A stretch of DNA of 64,000 nt. It comes from Paludibacteraceae bacterium. GTDB taxonomy: Bacteria > Bacteroidota > Bacteroidia > Bacteroidales > Paludibacteraceae. The notes below the pieces were generated by a model. The model was not told the DNA's origin. It made no database searches and saw only the letters and a list, made by a program, of their open reading frames with translations. Where the stretch lies: positions 1-64,000 of the forward strand of contig JAFUEI010000071.1 of assembly GCA_017464025.1 (NCBI GenBank), in the 5' to 3' direction. Each line of letters starts with the position of its first letter. Position 1 is the first letter of the stretch. Position numbers and translations under genes: made by a program. Positions 19,905-28,186 of the stretch are shown piece by piece.

Positions 19905-19936
19905 CAAAGGTAGTGCAAGTTTTCCGAATGGACAAA
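19905..19936 (-). promoter_or_regulatory. queF operon promoter
   Basis: On the minus strand a -33 TTTG (19933-19936) and a -7 TACCTTTG (19905-19912) are 20 nt apart. The elements lie inside the first unit of the 94-bp tandem repeat. The other units have TACCTTTC, losing the final G. I see no preQ1 riboswitch fold in the leader. Confidence 0.7.
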
Positions 19937-20119
19937 TACTATTTGTGCATTCGCAGGAAAACGCAGCCTGCCTTGGCTTCATGAACAACGTGAATGATGA
20001 AAGGTAGTGCAAGTTTTCCGAATGGACAAATACTATTTGTGCATTCGCAGGAAAACGCAGCCTGCCTTGGCTTCATGAACAACGTGAATGATGAAAGGTA
20101 GTGCAAGTTTTCCGAATGA
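19906..20119. repeat. 94-bp direct tandem repeat between queF and tadA
   Basis: Two full units (19906-19999 and 20000-20093) look identical, followed by 26 bp of a third unit (20094-20119). Each unit contains AAAGGTAGTGCAAG and, 20 nt further on, CAAA: a minus-strand promoter layout. Only the first unit is preceded by C, which makes a perfect -7 box. Confidence 0.9.
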
Positions 20120-20128
20120 ACAAACGGG

Positions 20129-20160
20129 TTTGCACATATCACAAAAATGCACTAATTTTG
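20129..20160 (+). promoter_or_regulatory. tadA promoter
   Basis: TTTG (20129-20132), 20 nt, then TAATTTTG (20153-20160). The start site would be near 20166, leaving a leader of about 14 nt before the ATG at 20180. Confidence 0.75.
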
Positions 20161-20179
20161 CAAAGATTAATCAACTGCC

Positions 20180-20632
20180 ATGGAAGAGGACCTGCGTTAT
20201 ATGCGTCTTGCTATAGAGGAAGCCCGGAAGGCGCTCTGTCGGGACGAGATTCCCGTCGGCTGCATCGTAGTATCAGGCGGGCACATTGTAGGCCGCGGTC
20301 ACAACCTCACGGAGACGCTGTGTGACGTGACAGCCCACGCCGAGATGCAGGCTCTGACGGCGGCTGCGCAGACCCTGGGCGGCAAGTATCTGCAAGACTG
20401 CACGCTGTATGTCACCTTGGAGCCGTGTGTGATGTGTGCCGGCGCCTTGGGTTGGGCCCAGCTGAGCCGGCTTGTATATGGTGCCGCCGACCCAAAGCGG
20501 GGCTACAGCCGCTTCGCGCCGCAGGCGTTGCACCCCAAGTGCAGCGTAACGGCCGGACTGCTGGAAGACGAGTGCCGGCAGTTGCTACAGGAATTTTTCC
20601 GCTGCAAACGCCGCACGACGGCGGGCGAATGA
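20180..20632 (+). CDS. tadA: tRNA-specific adenosine deaminase
   Basis: This 150-aa zinc deaminase changes A34 to inosine in tRNA-Arg(ACG). Zinc and catalytic motifs are HAEMQAL (about 54-60) and PCVMCAGAL (about 85-93). GADDPK-like and SRFAPQ segments fit TadA rather than cytidine or guanine deaminases. It has its own promoter and lies before the 7TM-HD gene. Confidence 0.93.
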   Translation: MEEDLRYMRLAIEEARKALCRDEIPVGCIVVSGGHIVGRGHNLTETLCDVTAHAEMQALTAAAQTLGGKYLQDCTLYVTLEPCVMCAGALGWAQLSRLVYGAADPKRGYSRFAPQALHPKCSVTAGLLEDECRQLLQEFFRCKRRTTAGE

Positions 20633-20674
20633 ACGGCGGGACAACGGAACAAAGAAACAAAAACTACCGAGAAC

Positions 20675-22732
20675 ATGAAAATCGATACCAGCAGGAAGAT
20701 TGTACGCACCTGCCTGAGCATCACGCTGTATGTGCTGTTAGTTGTGCTGACGGGCTATATGCTTCCCAGCAGGACCGGAGCGTTCAAGTATCACTTCGAG
20801 CAAGGCAAGCCCTGGCACTATGAGCTGCTCACCGCCGACCGCGACTTCCCCGTCTATAAGAGCGAGGCGCAGTTGCAGAAAGAGCGCGAGCAGGCTCTTG
20901 CCGACTATGTACCCTACTTCAACGTGCAGTCGGATGCGGCCACCGTACAGACGAATGCCGTGTTGCGCGGCGGAAAAGCGGCCGACATAGACAAGGAGAC
21001 GACCGACTACCTCAGCTTCCGCCTCCGCAGCATCTATACGCGCGGAGTGGCAAGCGCCAGCGATATGGAGATGCTGGAGAAGAACGGATATGAGAAGATA
21101 AAGGTGGTGGACGAACAGCATGTGGCGGCCACCCGTCAGCGCGAGAACCTCTATACGCCCCGCACCGCCTACGATGCCATCATGGCCAATGCACCGGGCA
21201 ATACCGAACGTGTGCTGCGCGAACTGGACCTCAACCTCTATCTGATACCCAACCTGACCTACGACGCTTCGGCTTCCGACAAGGCAAGGGAGAGCCTGCT
21301 TGCCGCAGTAAGCCTCACCGAAGGGATGGTGCAGCAAGGGCAGCGCATCATCGACAAGGGGGAAATCGTGAGCGAACACACCTACCGGTTGCTGAACTCA
21401 ATGCGCATCGCCGCCGAGGACAAGTCGGCCGACCCGGGCGCAGGCATGCTGGCCCGCGCAGGAAACATTCTCCTTGTTGTATGCTTCGTGCTGATGCTGG
21501 TGCTTTACCTTGCCAGCTTCCGGCCAGCCTTGTTTGACAACTTCAAGAACAACCTGTTCTTCTGCACCCTCATCGCCCTTATTTGCACGTGCGCCTGGAT
21601 TGTGAGACGCTACACCACGCTCAGCATCTATCTGGTTCCCATAGCGTGGATACCCGTATTGATACGGGTATTCTACGACTCGCGCACAGGCTTCTTCATT
21701 CATTTGGTGACTACGCTGATTATCGCCATGACCGTGTCCGCACCGATGGAGTTTGTCATACTGAACCTGATGGCCGGATTGGTGGCCGTCAGCTCACTGC
21801 GCGACATGACCCAACGGGCGCAATTAGCCCGTGCAGCCGCCTTCATCTTCCTTACTTACAGCATTGTATATACCATCTTCGTATTAGCCTCAACCGGTAG
21901 CTTCGAGGCTGTCGATCCTTGGAGTTATCTCTACTTCGCCATCAACGGCATCCTTGTGCTGTTGGCCTACGGCCTGATATACATCTGCGAGCGCCTCTTC
22001 GGCTTCATCTCGGCCATCACGCTGGTGGAGCTCACCAACGTGAACAGCAACCTCATGCTCCGCTTTGCCGAGCAGGCTCCCGGCACCTTCCAGCACTCGC
22101 TGCAGGTGAGCAACCTTGCCACAGAGGCCGCCAAGAAGATAGGTGCCAACACGCTGCTGGTGCGCACCGGAGCCTTGTATCACGACATCGGCAAACTGAG
22201 TTGTCCGCAGAACTTCACCGAGAACCAGGCTGACGGCAACAATCCCCTGACGGCCATGAGCGAGGCGGAGGCCGCACAGACCATCATCAGCCACGTCAGC
22301 GAGGGGGTACGTATGGCCCGCAAGCACCACCTGCCCGCCGTCATCATCAACTTCATAGAAAGCCACCACGGAACCAGCAAGGTGCGCTACTTCTACAACA
22401 CCTACGTGAACAAGCACCCGGGCGAGCCTGTTGACGAACGTCTGTTCACCTACCCCGGACCGAAGCCCTCGTCCAAAGAGGCCGTCATACTGATGATGGC
22501 CGATGCCGTAGAGGCACGTTCGCGCAGCCTCAGCCAATACACCGAAGAAAGCATCTCGCAGATGGTGGAGCAGATGGTGGCGGCACAGATAGCCGACGGC
22601 CAATTCTCGGAAGCCCGACTCAGTTTCTACGACATGGAGACCGTAAAGGCCGTCTTCAAGGAGAAACTGATACAGATGAACCACCACCGCATCGCCTACC
22701 CCGAGCTTAAAAACAAACCTGCCAAATCATAA
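20675..22732 (+). CDS. PgpH-like 7TM-HD phosphohydrolase
   Basis: This 685-aa protein has an N-terminal membrane segment (about 12-31), an extracellular 7TMR-HDED domain (about 35-255), a seven-helix membrane region (about 265-450) and a cytoplasmic HD domain (about 470-640). HD motifs are FQHSLQVSNLA, YHDIGKL and ESHHGTSK. Family members such as PgpH degrade c-di-AMP. The Bacteroidota versions match the layout, so a role in c-di-AMP turnover is likely but inferred. Confidence 0.9.
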   Translation: MKIDTSRKIVRTCLSITLYVLLVVLTGYMLPSRTGAFKYHFEQGKPWHYELLTADRDFPVYKSEAQLQKEREQALADYVPYFNVQSDAATVQTNAVLRGGKAADIDKETTDYLSFRLRSIYTRGVASASDMEMLEKNGYEKIKVVDEQHVAATRQRENLYTPRTAYDAIMANAPGNTERVLRELDLNLYLIPNLTYDASASDKARESLLAAVSLTEGMVQQGQRIIDKGEIVSEHTYRLLNSMRIAAEDKSADPGAGMLARAGNILLVVCFVLMLVLYLASFRPALFDNFKNNLFFCTLIALICTCAWIVRRYTTLSIYLVPIAWIPVLIRVFYDSRTGFFIHLVTTLIIAMTVSAPMEFVILNLMAGLVAVSSLRDMTQRAQLARAAAFIFLTYSIVYTIFVLASTGSFEAVDPWSYLYFAINGILVLLAYGLIYICERLFGFISAITLVELTNVNSNLMLRFAEQAPGTFQHSLQVSNLATEAAKKIGANTLLVRTGALYHDIGKLSCPQNFTENQADGNNPLTAMSEAEAAQTIISHVSEGVRMARKHHLPAVIINFIESHHGTSKVRYFYNTYVNKHPGEPVDERLFTYPGPKPSSKEAVILMMADAVEARSRSLSQYTEESISQMVEQMVAAQIADGQFSEARLSFYDMETVKAVFKEKLIQMNHHRIAYPELKNKPAKS

Positions 22733-22755
22733 CCAACAGAAACAGCCATATTCCC

Positions 22756-24120
22756 ATGCGTATTCATTTCATAGCCATCGGCGGTGCCGCGATGCACAAT
22801 CTGGCCCTTGCCGTAGCCGAAAAGCCGGGTTACACCGTCACCGGCTCCGACGACGAGATATTCGACCCCGCCCGCAGCCGTCTGGCCGAGGCAGGGCTGC
22901 TGCCTGAAGCCTTCGGGTGGTATCCGGAAAAGATAACGAAGGAGCTCGATGCCGTCATCCTCGGCATGCATGCCCGCGAGGACAACCCTGAACTGGTGCG
23001 TGCGCGCGAGTTGGGCATACGAATCTACTCGTTCCCCGAATATCTGTACGAACAGACACGCGACAAGGTGCGCATCGTGGTAGGCGGGTCGCACGGAAAG
23101 ACCACCACCACCGCCATGATACTTTATGCCCTCAGCAAACTCGGCGTTGAGGCGGACTATATGGTAGGGGCGCAGATAGCCGGTTTTGACCGCATGGTCC
23201 GCTTGTCTGACACGGCGCGCTATGCCGTGTTCGAGGGCGACGAATATCTCACCTCGCCGCTCGACCGACGCAGCAAGTTTCACCTCTACCACCCGCATAT
23301 CGCCATCCTGACGGGCATTGCCTGGGATCATATCAACGTCTTCCCCACCTTCCCTCAGTATGTGGATACGTTCCGCACGTTTGCGGGCCTGATAGAGCCC
23401 GGCGGCAGCTTCATCTATTATGCGGGCGATGAGAACCTGCAGCAGATAGCCGCAGAGACGCGGGCGGACATCAAACGGCTGCCTTATGACACGCCGGAAT
23501 ACAGGGTGGATAACGGCGTGACATCGGTGGTTCTGCCGGAGAGGACGGTGAAGCTCTCAGTCTTCGGCCGGCACAACTTGCAGAACCTGCATGCCGCACA
23601 ATTGGCCTGCCGGTGCATCGGCATCGGGGCCGAAACGTTCTACCTGGCCATCTCCGACTTCACGGGGGCGAGCAACCGCCTTGAGATGATATGCCGGACA
23701 GAGCGGTCCGTGGCCTTCAAAGACTTCGCCCATTCGCCGTCCAAACTGAAAGCCACCGTCAATGCCGTGCGGGAGCAATTCCCCGACAAGCGCCTGATTG
23801 CATGCATGGAGTTGCACACCTTCTCCTCCCTGATGGCCGACTTTCTGCCGCAGTACAAAGACTGCATGAAAGAGGCGGACAGGGCGTTTGTATATTTCAA
23901 CCCGAAAGTGATAGAGCACAAGCGGCTCACGCCCATCACGGCCGAGGAGGTGCGGCAGGCTTTCGCTACGGAAAACGTAACGGTGTTCACCGACAGCGAG
24001 ACGCTGCAGAATGCCCTGCGCCGGGAAGACTACAGCAACAGCGCGCTGCTGATGATGACGTCGGGCACCTTCGACGGCATCGACATCCCGCAGTTCGCAA
24101 CTGCACTGCTGCAGGCATAA
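22756..24120 (+). CDS. mpl: UDP-N-acetylmuramate:tripeptide ligase
   Basis: This 454-aa Mur ligase has an N-terminal Rossmann part (IHFIAIGGAAMHNLA), the ATP loop GSHGKTTTTAM (about 114-124), EGDEYLTS (about 158-165) and HNLQNLHAA in the central domain. Mpl reattaches recycled L-Ala-gamma-D-Glu-meso-DAP to UDP-MurNAc. GGAAMHN at the start distinguishes Mpl from MurC (GGIGMS). dCMP deaminase follows after 4 bp. Confidence 0.9.
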   Translation: MRIHFIAIGGAAMHNLALAVAEKPGYTVTGSDDEIFDPARSRLAEAGLLPEAFGWYPEKITKELDAVILGMHAREDNPELVRARELGIRIYSFPEYLYEQTRDKVRIVVGGSHGKTTTTAMILYALSKLGVEADYMVGAQIAGFDRMVRLSDTARYAVFEGDEYLTSPLDRRSKFHLYHPHIAILTGIAWDHINVFPTFPQYVDTFRTFAGLIEPGGSFIYYAGDENLQQIAAETRADIKRLPYDTPEYRVDNGVTSVVLPERTVKLSVFGRHNLQNLHAAQLACRCIGIGAETFYLAISDFTGASNRLEMICRTERSVAFKDFAHSPSKLKATVNAVREQFPDKRLIACMELHTFSSLMADFLPQYKDCMKEADRAFVYFNPKVIEHKRLTPITAEEVRQAFATENVTVFTDSETLQNALRREDYSNSALLMMTSGTFDGIDIPQFATALLQA

Positions 24121-24124
24121 AGAC

Positions 24125-24628
24125 ATGAAACACAGATTATTCACCTTTCCCTACCCCTCTATGACCAAAGAACAGCTTTTCGACCGCCGCTATATGCAGA
24201 TGGCGCGTATCTGGGCCCAGAACTCGTATTGCGTACGCCGCAAGGTGGGTGCCCTGCTCGTAAAAGAGAAGATGATTATCTCCGACGGCTTCAACGGTAC
24301 GCCTTCGGGGTTCCCAAACGTGTGTGAAGACCCGCAGAACGTCTCGTACCCCTACGTGCTTCACGCAGAGGCTAATGCCATCACGAAGGTGGCCCGCTCC
24401 AACAACTCGTCGGACGGAGCGACGCTCTATATCACGGCTTCGCCCTGCATCGAGTGCGCCAAACTCATCATACAGGCCGGCATCAAGCGGGTGGTGTACG
24501 GCGAACTGTACCGCCTGACCGACGGCATCGACCTCTTGCGCCGCGCCGGCATCGAGGTGGAGTATCTTCCCGCCAACGAGGCAGAAGCGAACAGCCCCGC
24601 CGCACAACCGGAAAACAAGGACATATAG
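24125..24628 (+). CDS. dCMP deaminase
   Basis: This zinc deaminase of 167 aa (or 155 aa from the ATG at 24161, MTKEQLFDRRYMQ, closer to family N-termini) converts dCMP to dUMP for dTTP synthesis. Motifs are VGALLVK, NGTPSGF, HAEANAI and ASPCIECAK, which bind zinc and nucleotide. A C-terminal tail rich in E/A/P is non-conserved. The S41 protease gene starts 19 bp after its stop. Confidence 0.92.
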   Translation: MKHRLFTFPYPSMTKEQLFDRRYMQMARIWAQNSYCVRRKVGALLVKEKMIISDGFNGTPSGFPNVCEDPQNVSYPYVLHAEANAITKVARSNNSSDGATLYITASPCIECAKLIIQAGIKRVVYGELYRLTDGIDLLRRAGIEVEYLPANEAEANSPAAQPENKDI

Positions 24629-24647
24629 CAAACAACCAGACAGACTC

Positions 24648-26276
24648 ATGAAAAAATATCTTTATCCTCTGCTCACCGTTGCCGTGCTCTTCATCGGCTT
24701 CTTTTTAGGCAACGGATTGGCCAACCGCGCCAACGCCCAGCAGCTGCGCTGGGGGAACTTCACGCTCCGCCTGTCCAAGGTGGACCAGTTGCTGCAATAC
24801 ATGGACAACTCGTACGTGGACAAAATTGATGTGGACAGCATCACGGAAGACATCATGGCCGACATCGTAAGCAAACTGGATCCTCACTCCGCCTATATAC
24901 CCAAGAAAGACCTTGAACTCGTCAACTCGGAGCTGGAGGCTTCGTTCTCGGGCATCGGCGTGCAGTTCAGCATCCAGCAGGACACGGTGAGCATCGTGGC
25001 CGTCATCAGCGGCGGGCCCAGCGAAGGAGTCGGCATACTGGCCGGCGACAAGATTGTGGAGGTCAACGACACGGCCTTCACGGGCAAAGGCATCAACAAC
25101 GAGAAGGTGCTTCACACCCTGCGCGGTGAGAAGGGCACGGAGGTGCGTCTCGGCATCCGCCGAAGCGGCACTCCGGAGATGCTGCACTTCACTGTGACGA
25201 GGGGAGACATACCGGTGCACTCGGTGGACGCATCGTTCATCGTGGAGCAGCAGGGCAAAGCCACCGGCATCGGTTTCGTGCGCGTCAACAAGTTCGGCAC
25301 CGGAACCTACGACGAGTTTCTGACAGCCCTCTCAAAACTGAAGAGCGAGGGAGCGAAAGCCTATATTGTGGACCTCAGGGAGAACTCCGGCGGCTTCATG
25401 GACCAGGCCATCAAGATGGCCAACGAGTTTTTATCCGCAGGCGATATGATTGTCTATTCCGAAGGCCGCTCTTATCCGCGCTATGAGGCCCGTGCCAACG
25501 GCTTGGGCCGCTTCAAGCAGGTGCCGCTCGTCGTGCTTATCGACGACTTCTCCGCCTCTGCCAGCGAGATATTCGCCGGCGCGATGCAGGACAACGACCG
25601 TGCCCTCATCATCGGCCGCCGCTCCTTCGGCAAAGGCCTTGTGCAGCAGCAGATACCGTTTACCGACGGCTCGGCCGTACGTCTCACTGTCGCCCGCTAC
25701 TACACGCCTTCCGGACGATGCATACAAAAGCCCTACGAATTAGGTCATCAGGAAGACTATCAGAAAGACCTCTTGGAGCGCTTCGAACACGGCGAGATGT
25801 TCTCGCGCGACAGCATCCGCCAGTCGGCTGACACGACGGTCTATTACACCAAAGCGGGCAAGCGCGTGTATGGCGGAGGCGGCATCATGCCCGACATCTT
25901 CATCGGACGCGACACGACACGGAACACACCGTGGTACAACCGCGTGGTGAACCATGCCTACACCTACCAGTTTGCCTTCCGCTACACCGACCGCCACCGC
26001 AAGCAACTGCAGCAGTACAAAGACTGGCAGTCGCTGGAGCGTCACCTCAAGCAGGCCGGATGGATGAGCGAGTTCGTCAGCTTCGCCAAAGAGAAGGGCG
26101 TGGAGCCCGTGGAGGCGGAGATACAGAAGTCGCGGCCGCTGTTGGAGCGCATTGTGAATGCCTATATTGTGCGTGACGTGCTGGGCGACGAAGGCTTCTT
26201 CCCGCTCTTCGAGCGTGACGACGACATCACCAAAGAAGCCGTCAAACAGTTGCAGCAGCAGACAAAAAGCCGCTGA
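24648..26276 (+). CDS. S41 C-terminal processing peptidase
   Basis: This 542-aa periplasmic protease has an N-terminal signal or anchor segment (about 5-25), a helical linker, a PDZ domain (about 85-175) with GIGVQFSI, and the S41 catalytic domain (about 195-370). The catalytic Ser is in DDFSASASE and the Lys in SFGKGLVQ. A C-terminal extension (about 370-542) is typical of Bacteroidota CtpA-like enzymes. Targets are unknown. Confidence 0.93.
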   Translation: MKKYLYPLLTVAVLFIGFFLGNGLANRANAQQLRWGNFTLRLSKVDQLLQYMDNSYVDKIDVDSITEDIMADIVSKLDPHSAYIPKKDLELVNSELEASFSGIGVQFSIQQDTVSIVAVISGGPSEGVGILAGDKIVEVNDTAFTGKGINNEKVLHTLRGEKGTEVRLGIRRSGTPEMLHFTVTRGDIPVHSVDASFIVEQQGKATGIGFVRVNKFGTGTYDEFLTALSKLKSEGAKAYIVDLRENSGGFMDQAIKMANEFLSAGDMIVYSEGRSYPRYEARANGLGRFKQVPLVVLIDDFSASASEIFAGAMQDNDRALIIGRRSFGKGLVQQQIPFTDGSAVRLTVARYYTPSGRCIQKPYELGHQEDYQKDLLERFEHGEMFSRDSIRQSADTTVYYTKAGKRVYGGGGIMPDIFIGRDTTRNTPWYNRVVNHAYTYQFAFRYTDRHRKQLQQYKDWQSLERHLKQAGWMSEFVSFAKEKGVEPVEAEIQKSRPLLERIVNAYIVRDVLGDEGFFPLFERDDDITKEAVKQLQQQTKSR

Positions 26277-26296
26277 CAGCAGTGTCTGTAAACGCT

Positions 26297-26363
26297 ATAG
26301 ACTCCATAGACTCCATAGACTCCATAGACTCCATAAACTCCATAAACTCCATAGACTCCATAG
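26297..26363. repeat. 9-bp tandem repeat ATAGACTCC
   Basis: Seven uninterrupted 9-bp units of ATAGACTCC or ATAAACTCC run from 26297 to 26359, then a partial unit. They lie 20 bp after the protease stop. The frame reading Ser-Ile-Asp repeats has no gene-like surroundings and is not called. Confidence 0.9.
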
Positions 26364-26377
26364 CCCCTAAAAAACCA

Positions 26378-26406
26378 AGCACCGCGCTGATTATCAGCGC
26401 GGTGCT
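26378..26406 (-). terminator. Intrinsic terminator downstream of proS
   Basis: A perfect 13-bp stem (26378-26390 with 26394-26406, loop TTA) is followed on the minus strand by TGGTTTTTTAG. It would end the leftward proS transcript, about 145 bp after its stop. The stem may also act on the rightward protease transcript, which lacks a T-run there. Confidence 0.8.
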
Positions 26407-26550
26407 ATTGGTAAAAATGTATTCGTCTTATTCTCTGCCTGTTAGCCAAAACCGGCATAAGGAGAAAGTAGGGTGTTGGTAATGGGAAGCCCGTGTGAAG
26501 AATCTTGCCGAAGTTTACCAATTTTGCAGCAGACGGGAGCGGCGAGGCCG

Positions 26551-28056
26551 TTAGTAGGCGATGGCGAAGATGACGCGCTGCTTGGAGGGCTTGCCTGTCA
26601 CCATGCAACGGCCTTCTTCGAAGATGCTGTTCCGGCCTTGGAAGAGGATGTTGTCCTTTGACGGGATGCAGCGTATCGTGGCCTTGGTCTCGTCCTTTAT
26701 CTTCTCTTCGGTCTCGGGAGTGCCGTCCCAGTGGCAGAGCAGGAAGCCGCCTTTCTTGATTTCCTCTTTGAACTCTTCGTAGGAGTTGACCTCACGGGTG
26801 TTCTGCAGGCGGAAGTCGAGTGCCTTCTGATAGATGTTCTTCTGAATCTCTTCCAGCAGCGCGGCTATATGCTCTTCGATGCCGGCCAGAGGAAGTGTTT
26901 CCTTGGTCTGCGTGTCGCGGCGGGCAATCTCTATCGTGCCGTTCTCAAGGTCGCGGCCACCCATAGCCAGACGCACGGGGACGCCCTTGAGTTCGTAGTC
27001 GGCAAACTTGAAGCCCGGAGTCTGCTTCTCCGAGGTGTCCACTTTGACGCGGATGCCCTTCTGCTTGAGGTTGTCGGCCAGCGGGTTGAGCACAGCCAGC
27101 AGCTTGTCGAGGTCATCCTGCTTCTTGAAGATAGGAACGATAACAACTTGAATAGGAGCAAGGTGCGGAGGCAGAACGAGACCGTTGTCGTCTGAGTGGG
27201 TCATGATGAGGGCGCCCATCAGACGGGTGCTGACGCCCCACGAGGTGGCCCATACGTATTCGTATTTGTTTTCTTTGCTGAGGAACTGCACATCAAACGA
27301 CTTGGCGAAGTTTTGTCCGAGGAAGTGGCTGGTTCCGGCCTGAAGAGCCTTGCCGTCCTGCATCATGGCCTCGATGCAGTAGGTGTCAAGGGCACCGGCG
27401 AAGCGCTCGTTGGGCGACTTCACGCCTTTTACGACAGGAATAGCCATCACGTTCTCCGCAAACTCGGCATATACGCCCAGCATCTTCTCGGCCTCGGCAA
27501 TAGCCTCTTCCTTCGTGGCGTGGGCCGTGTGCCCTTCCTGCCAGAGGAACTCGGCGGTGCGCAGGAAGAGGCGGGTGCGCATCTCCCAGCGCATGACGTT
27601 GGCCCACTGGTTGCAGAGGATGGGCAGGTCGCGATAGCTGCTAATCCAGTTCTTGTAGGTTGACCAGATGATGGTCTCTGAAGTGGGACGGATGATGAGT
27701 TCCTCTTCGAGACGGGCATCGGGGTCAACGATGACGCCTTTGCCGGCGGGGTCGTTCTTCAGGCGGTGGTGCGTCACGACGGCGCACTCCTTGGCAAAGC
27801 CCTCAACGTGCTCCGCCTCGCGGCTCAAGAACGATTTGGGGATGAGAAGCGGGAAGTAGGCATTCACGTGGCCCGTCTCCTTGAAGCGGCGGTCCAGCTC
27901 TGCCTGTATCTTCTCCCAGATGGCATAGCCGTAGGGTTTTATCACCATGCAGCCGCGCACAGCCGATTGCTCGGCGAGGTCGGCTTTTACTACCAGTTCG
28001 TTGTACCACTTCGAGTAGTCTTCGGCTCTCGAAGTCAGTTTGTCAAATTTAGCCAT
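26551..28056 (-). CDS. proS: Prolyl-tRNA synthetase, archaeal/eukaryotic-like type
   Basis: This 501-aa class II synthetase charges tRNA-Pro. Class II motifs include [23 protein letters not shown] (motif 2 region, 136-158) and [16 protein letters not shown]. The short form without the bacterial editing insert, and the C-terminal zinc-domain-like end finishing in IAY, identify the archaeal/eukaryotic-like ProS3 type found in Bacteroidota. It has its own promoter and terminator and is monocistronic. Confidence 0.96.
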   Translation of the reverse strand: MAKFDKLTSRAEDYSKWYNELVVKADLAEQSAVRGCMVIKPYGYAIWEKIQAELDRRFKETGHVNAYFPLLIPKSFLSREAEHVEGFAKECAVVTHHRLKNDPAGKGVIVDPDARLEEELIIRPTSETIIWSTYKNWISSYRDLPILCNQWANVMRWEMRTRLFLRTAEFLWQEGHTAHATKEEAIAEAEKMLGVYAEFAENVMAIPVVKGVKSPNERFAGALDTYCIEAMMQDGKALQAGTSHFLGQNFAKSFDVQFLSKENKYEYVWATSWGVSTRLMGALIMTHSDDNGLVLPPHLAPIQVVIVPIFKKQDDLDKLLAVLNPLADNLKQKGIRVKVDTSEKQTPGFKFADYELKGVPVRLAMGGRDLENGTIEIARRDTQTKETLPLAGIEEHIAALLEEIQKNIYQKALDFRLQNTREVNSYEEFKEEIKKGGFLLCHWDGTPETEEKIKDETKATIRCIPSKDNILFQGRNSIFEEGRCMVTGKPSKQRVIFAIAY

Positions 28057-28115
28057 ATCGTATGTATTCGGTTTATGCGATTATTGCGTGCAAAGACGTT
28101 CTTTCTTTGGGCGTG

Positions 28116-28147
28116 CAAAGGTAGTGCATTTTCCGCGATTATGCAAA
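28116..28147 (-). promoter_or_regulatory. proS promoter
   Basis: On the minus strand TTTG (28144-28147), 20 nt, then TACCTTTG (28116-28123). The start site near 28110 gives a leader of about 54 nt. Confidence 0.75.
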
Positions 28148-28186
28148 CAGTGGCCTGATATGTACCCGCTAACGTAATGATGCCCC

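Noticed and set aside
19817..19905. preQ1 riboswitch before queF
   Set aside because: I looked for the short hairpin with an A-rich pseudoknot tail and saw no convincing match; the leader is short and dominated by the repeat border.
19906..20119. CRISPR-like direct repeats
   Set aside because: The 94-bp units follow one another directly without spacers, and no cas genes are nearby.
26297..26363. Short regular repeats as a CRISPR or a Ser-Ile-Asp repeat protein
   Set aside because: Nine-bp units without spacers; the frame through them has no upstream coding context and sits between the protease stop and a terminator.
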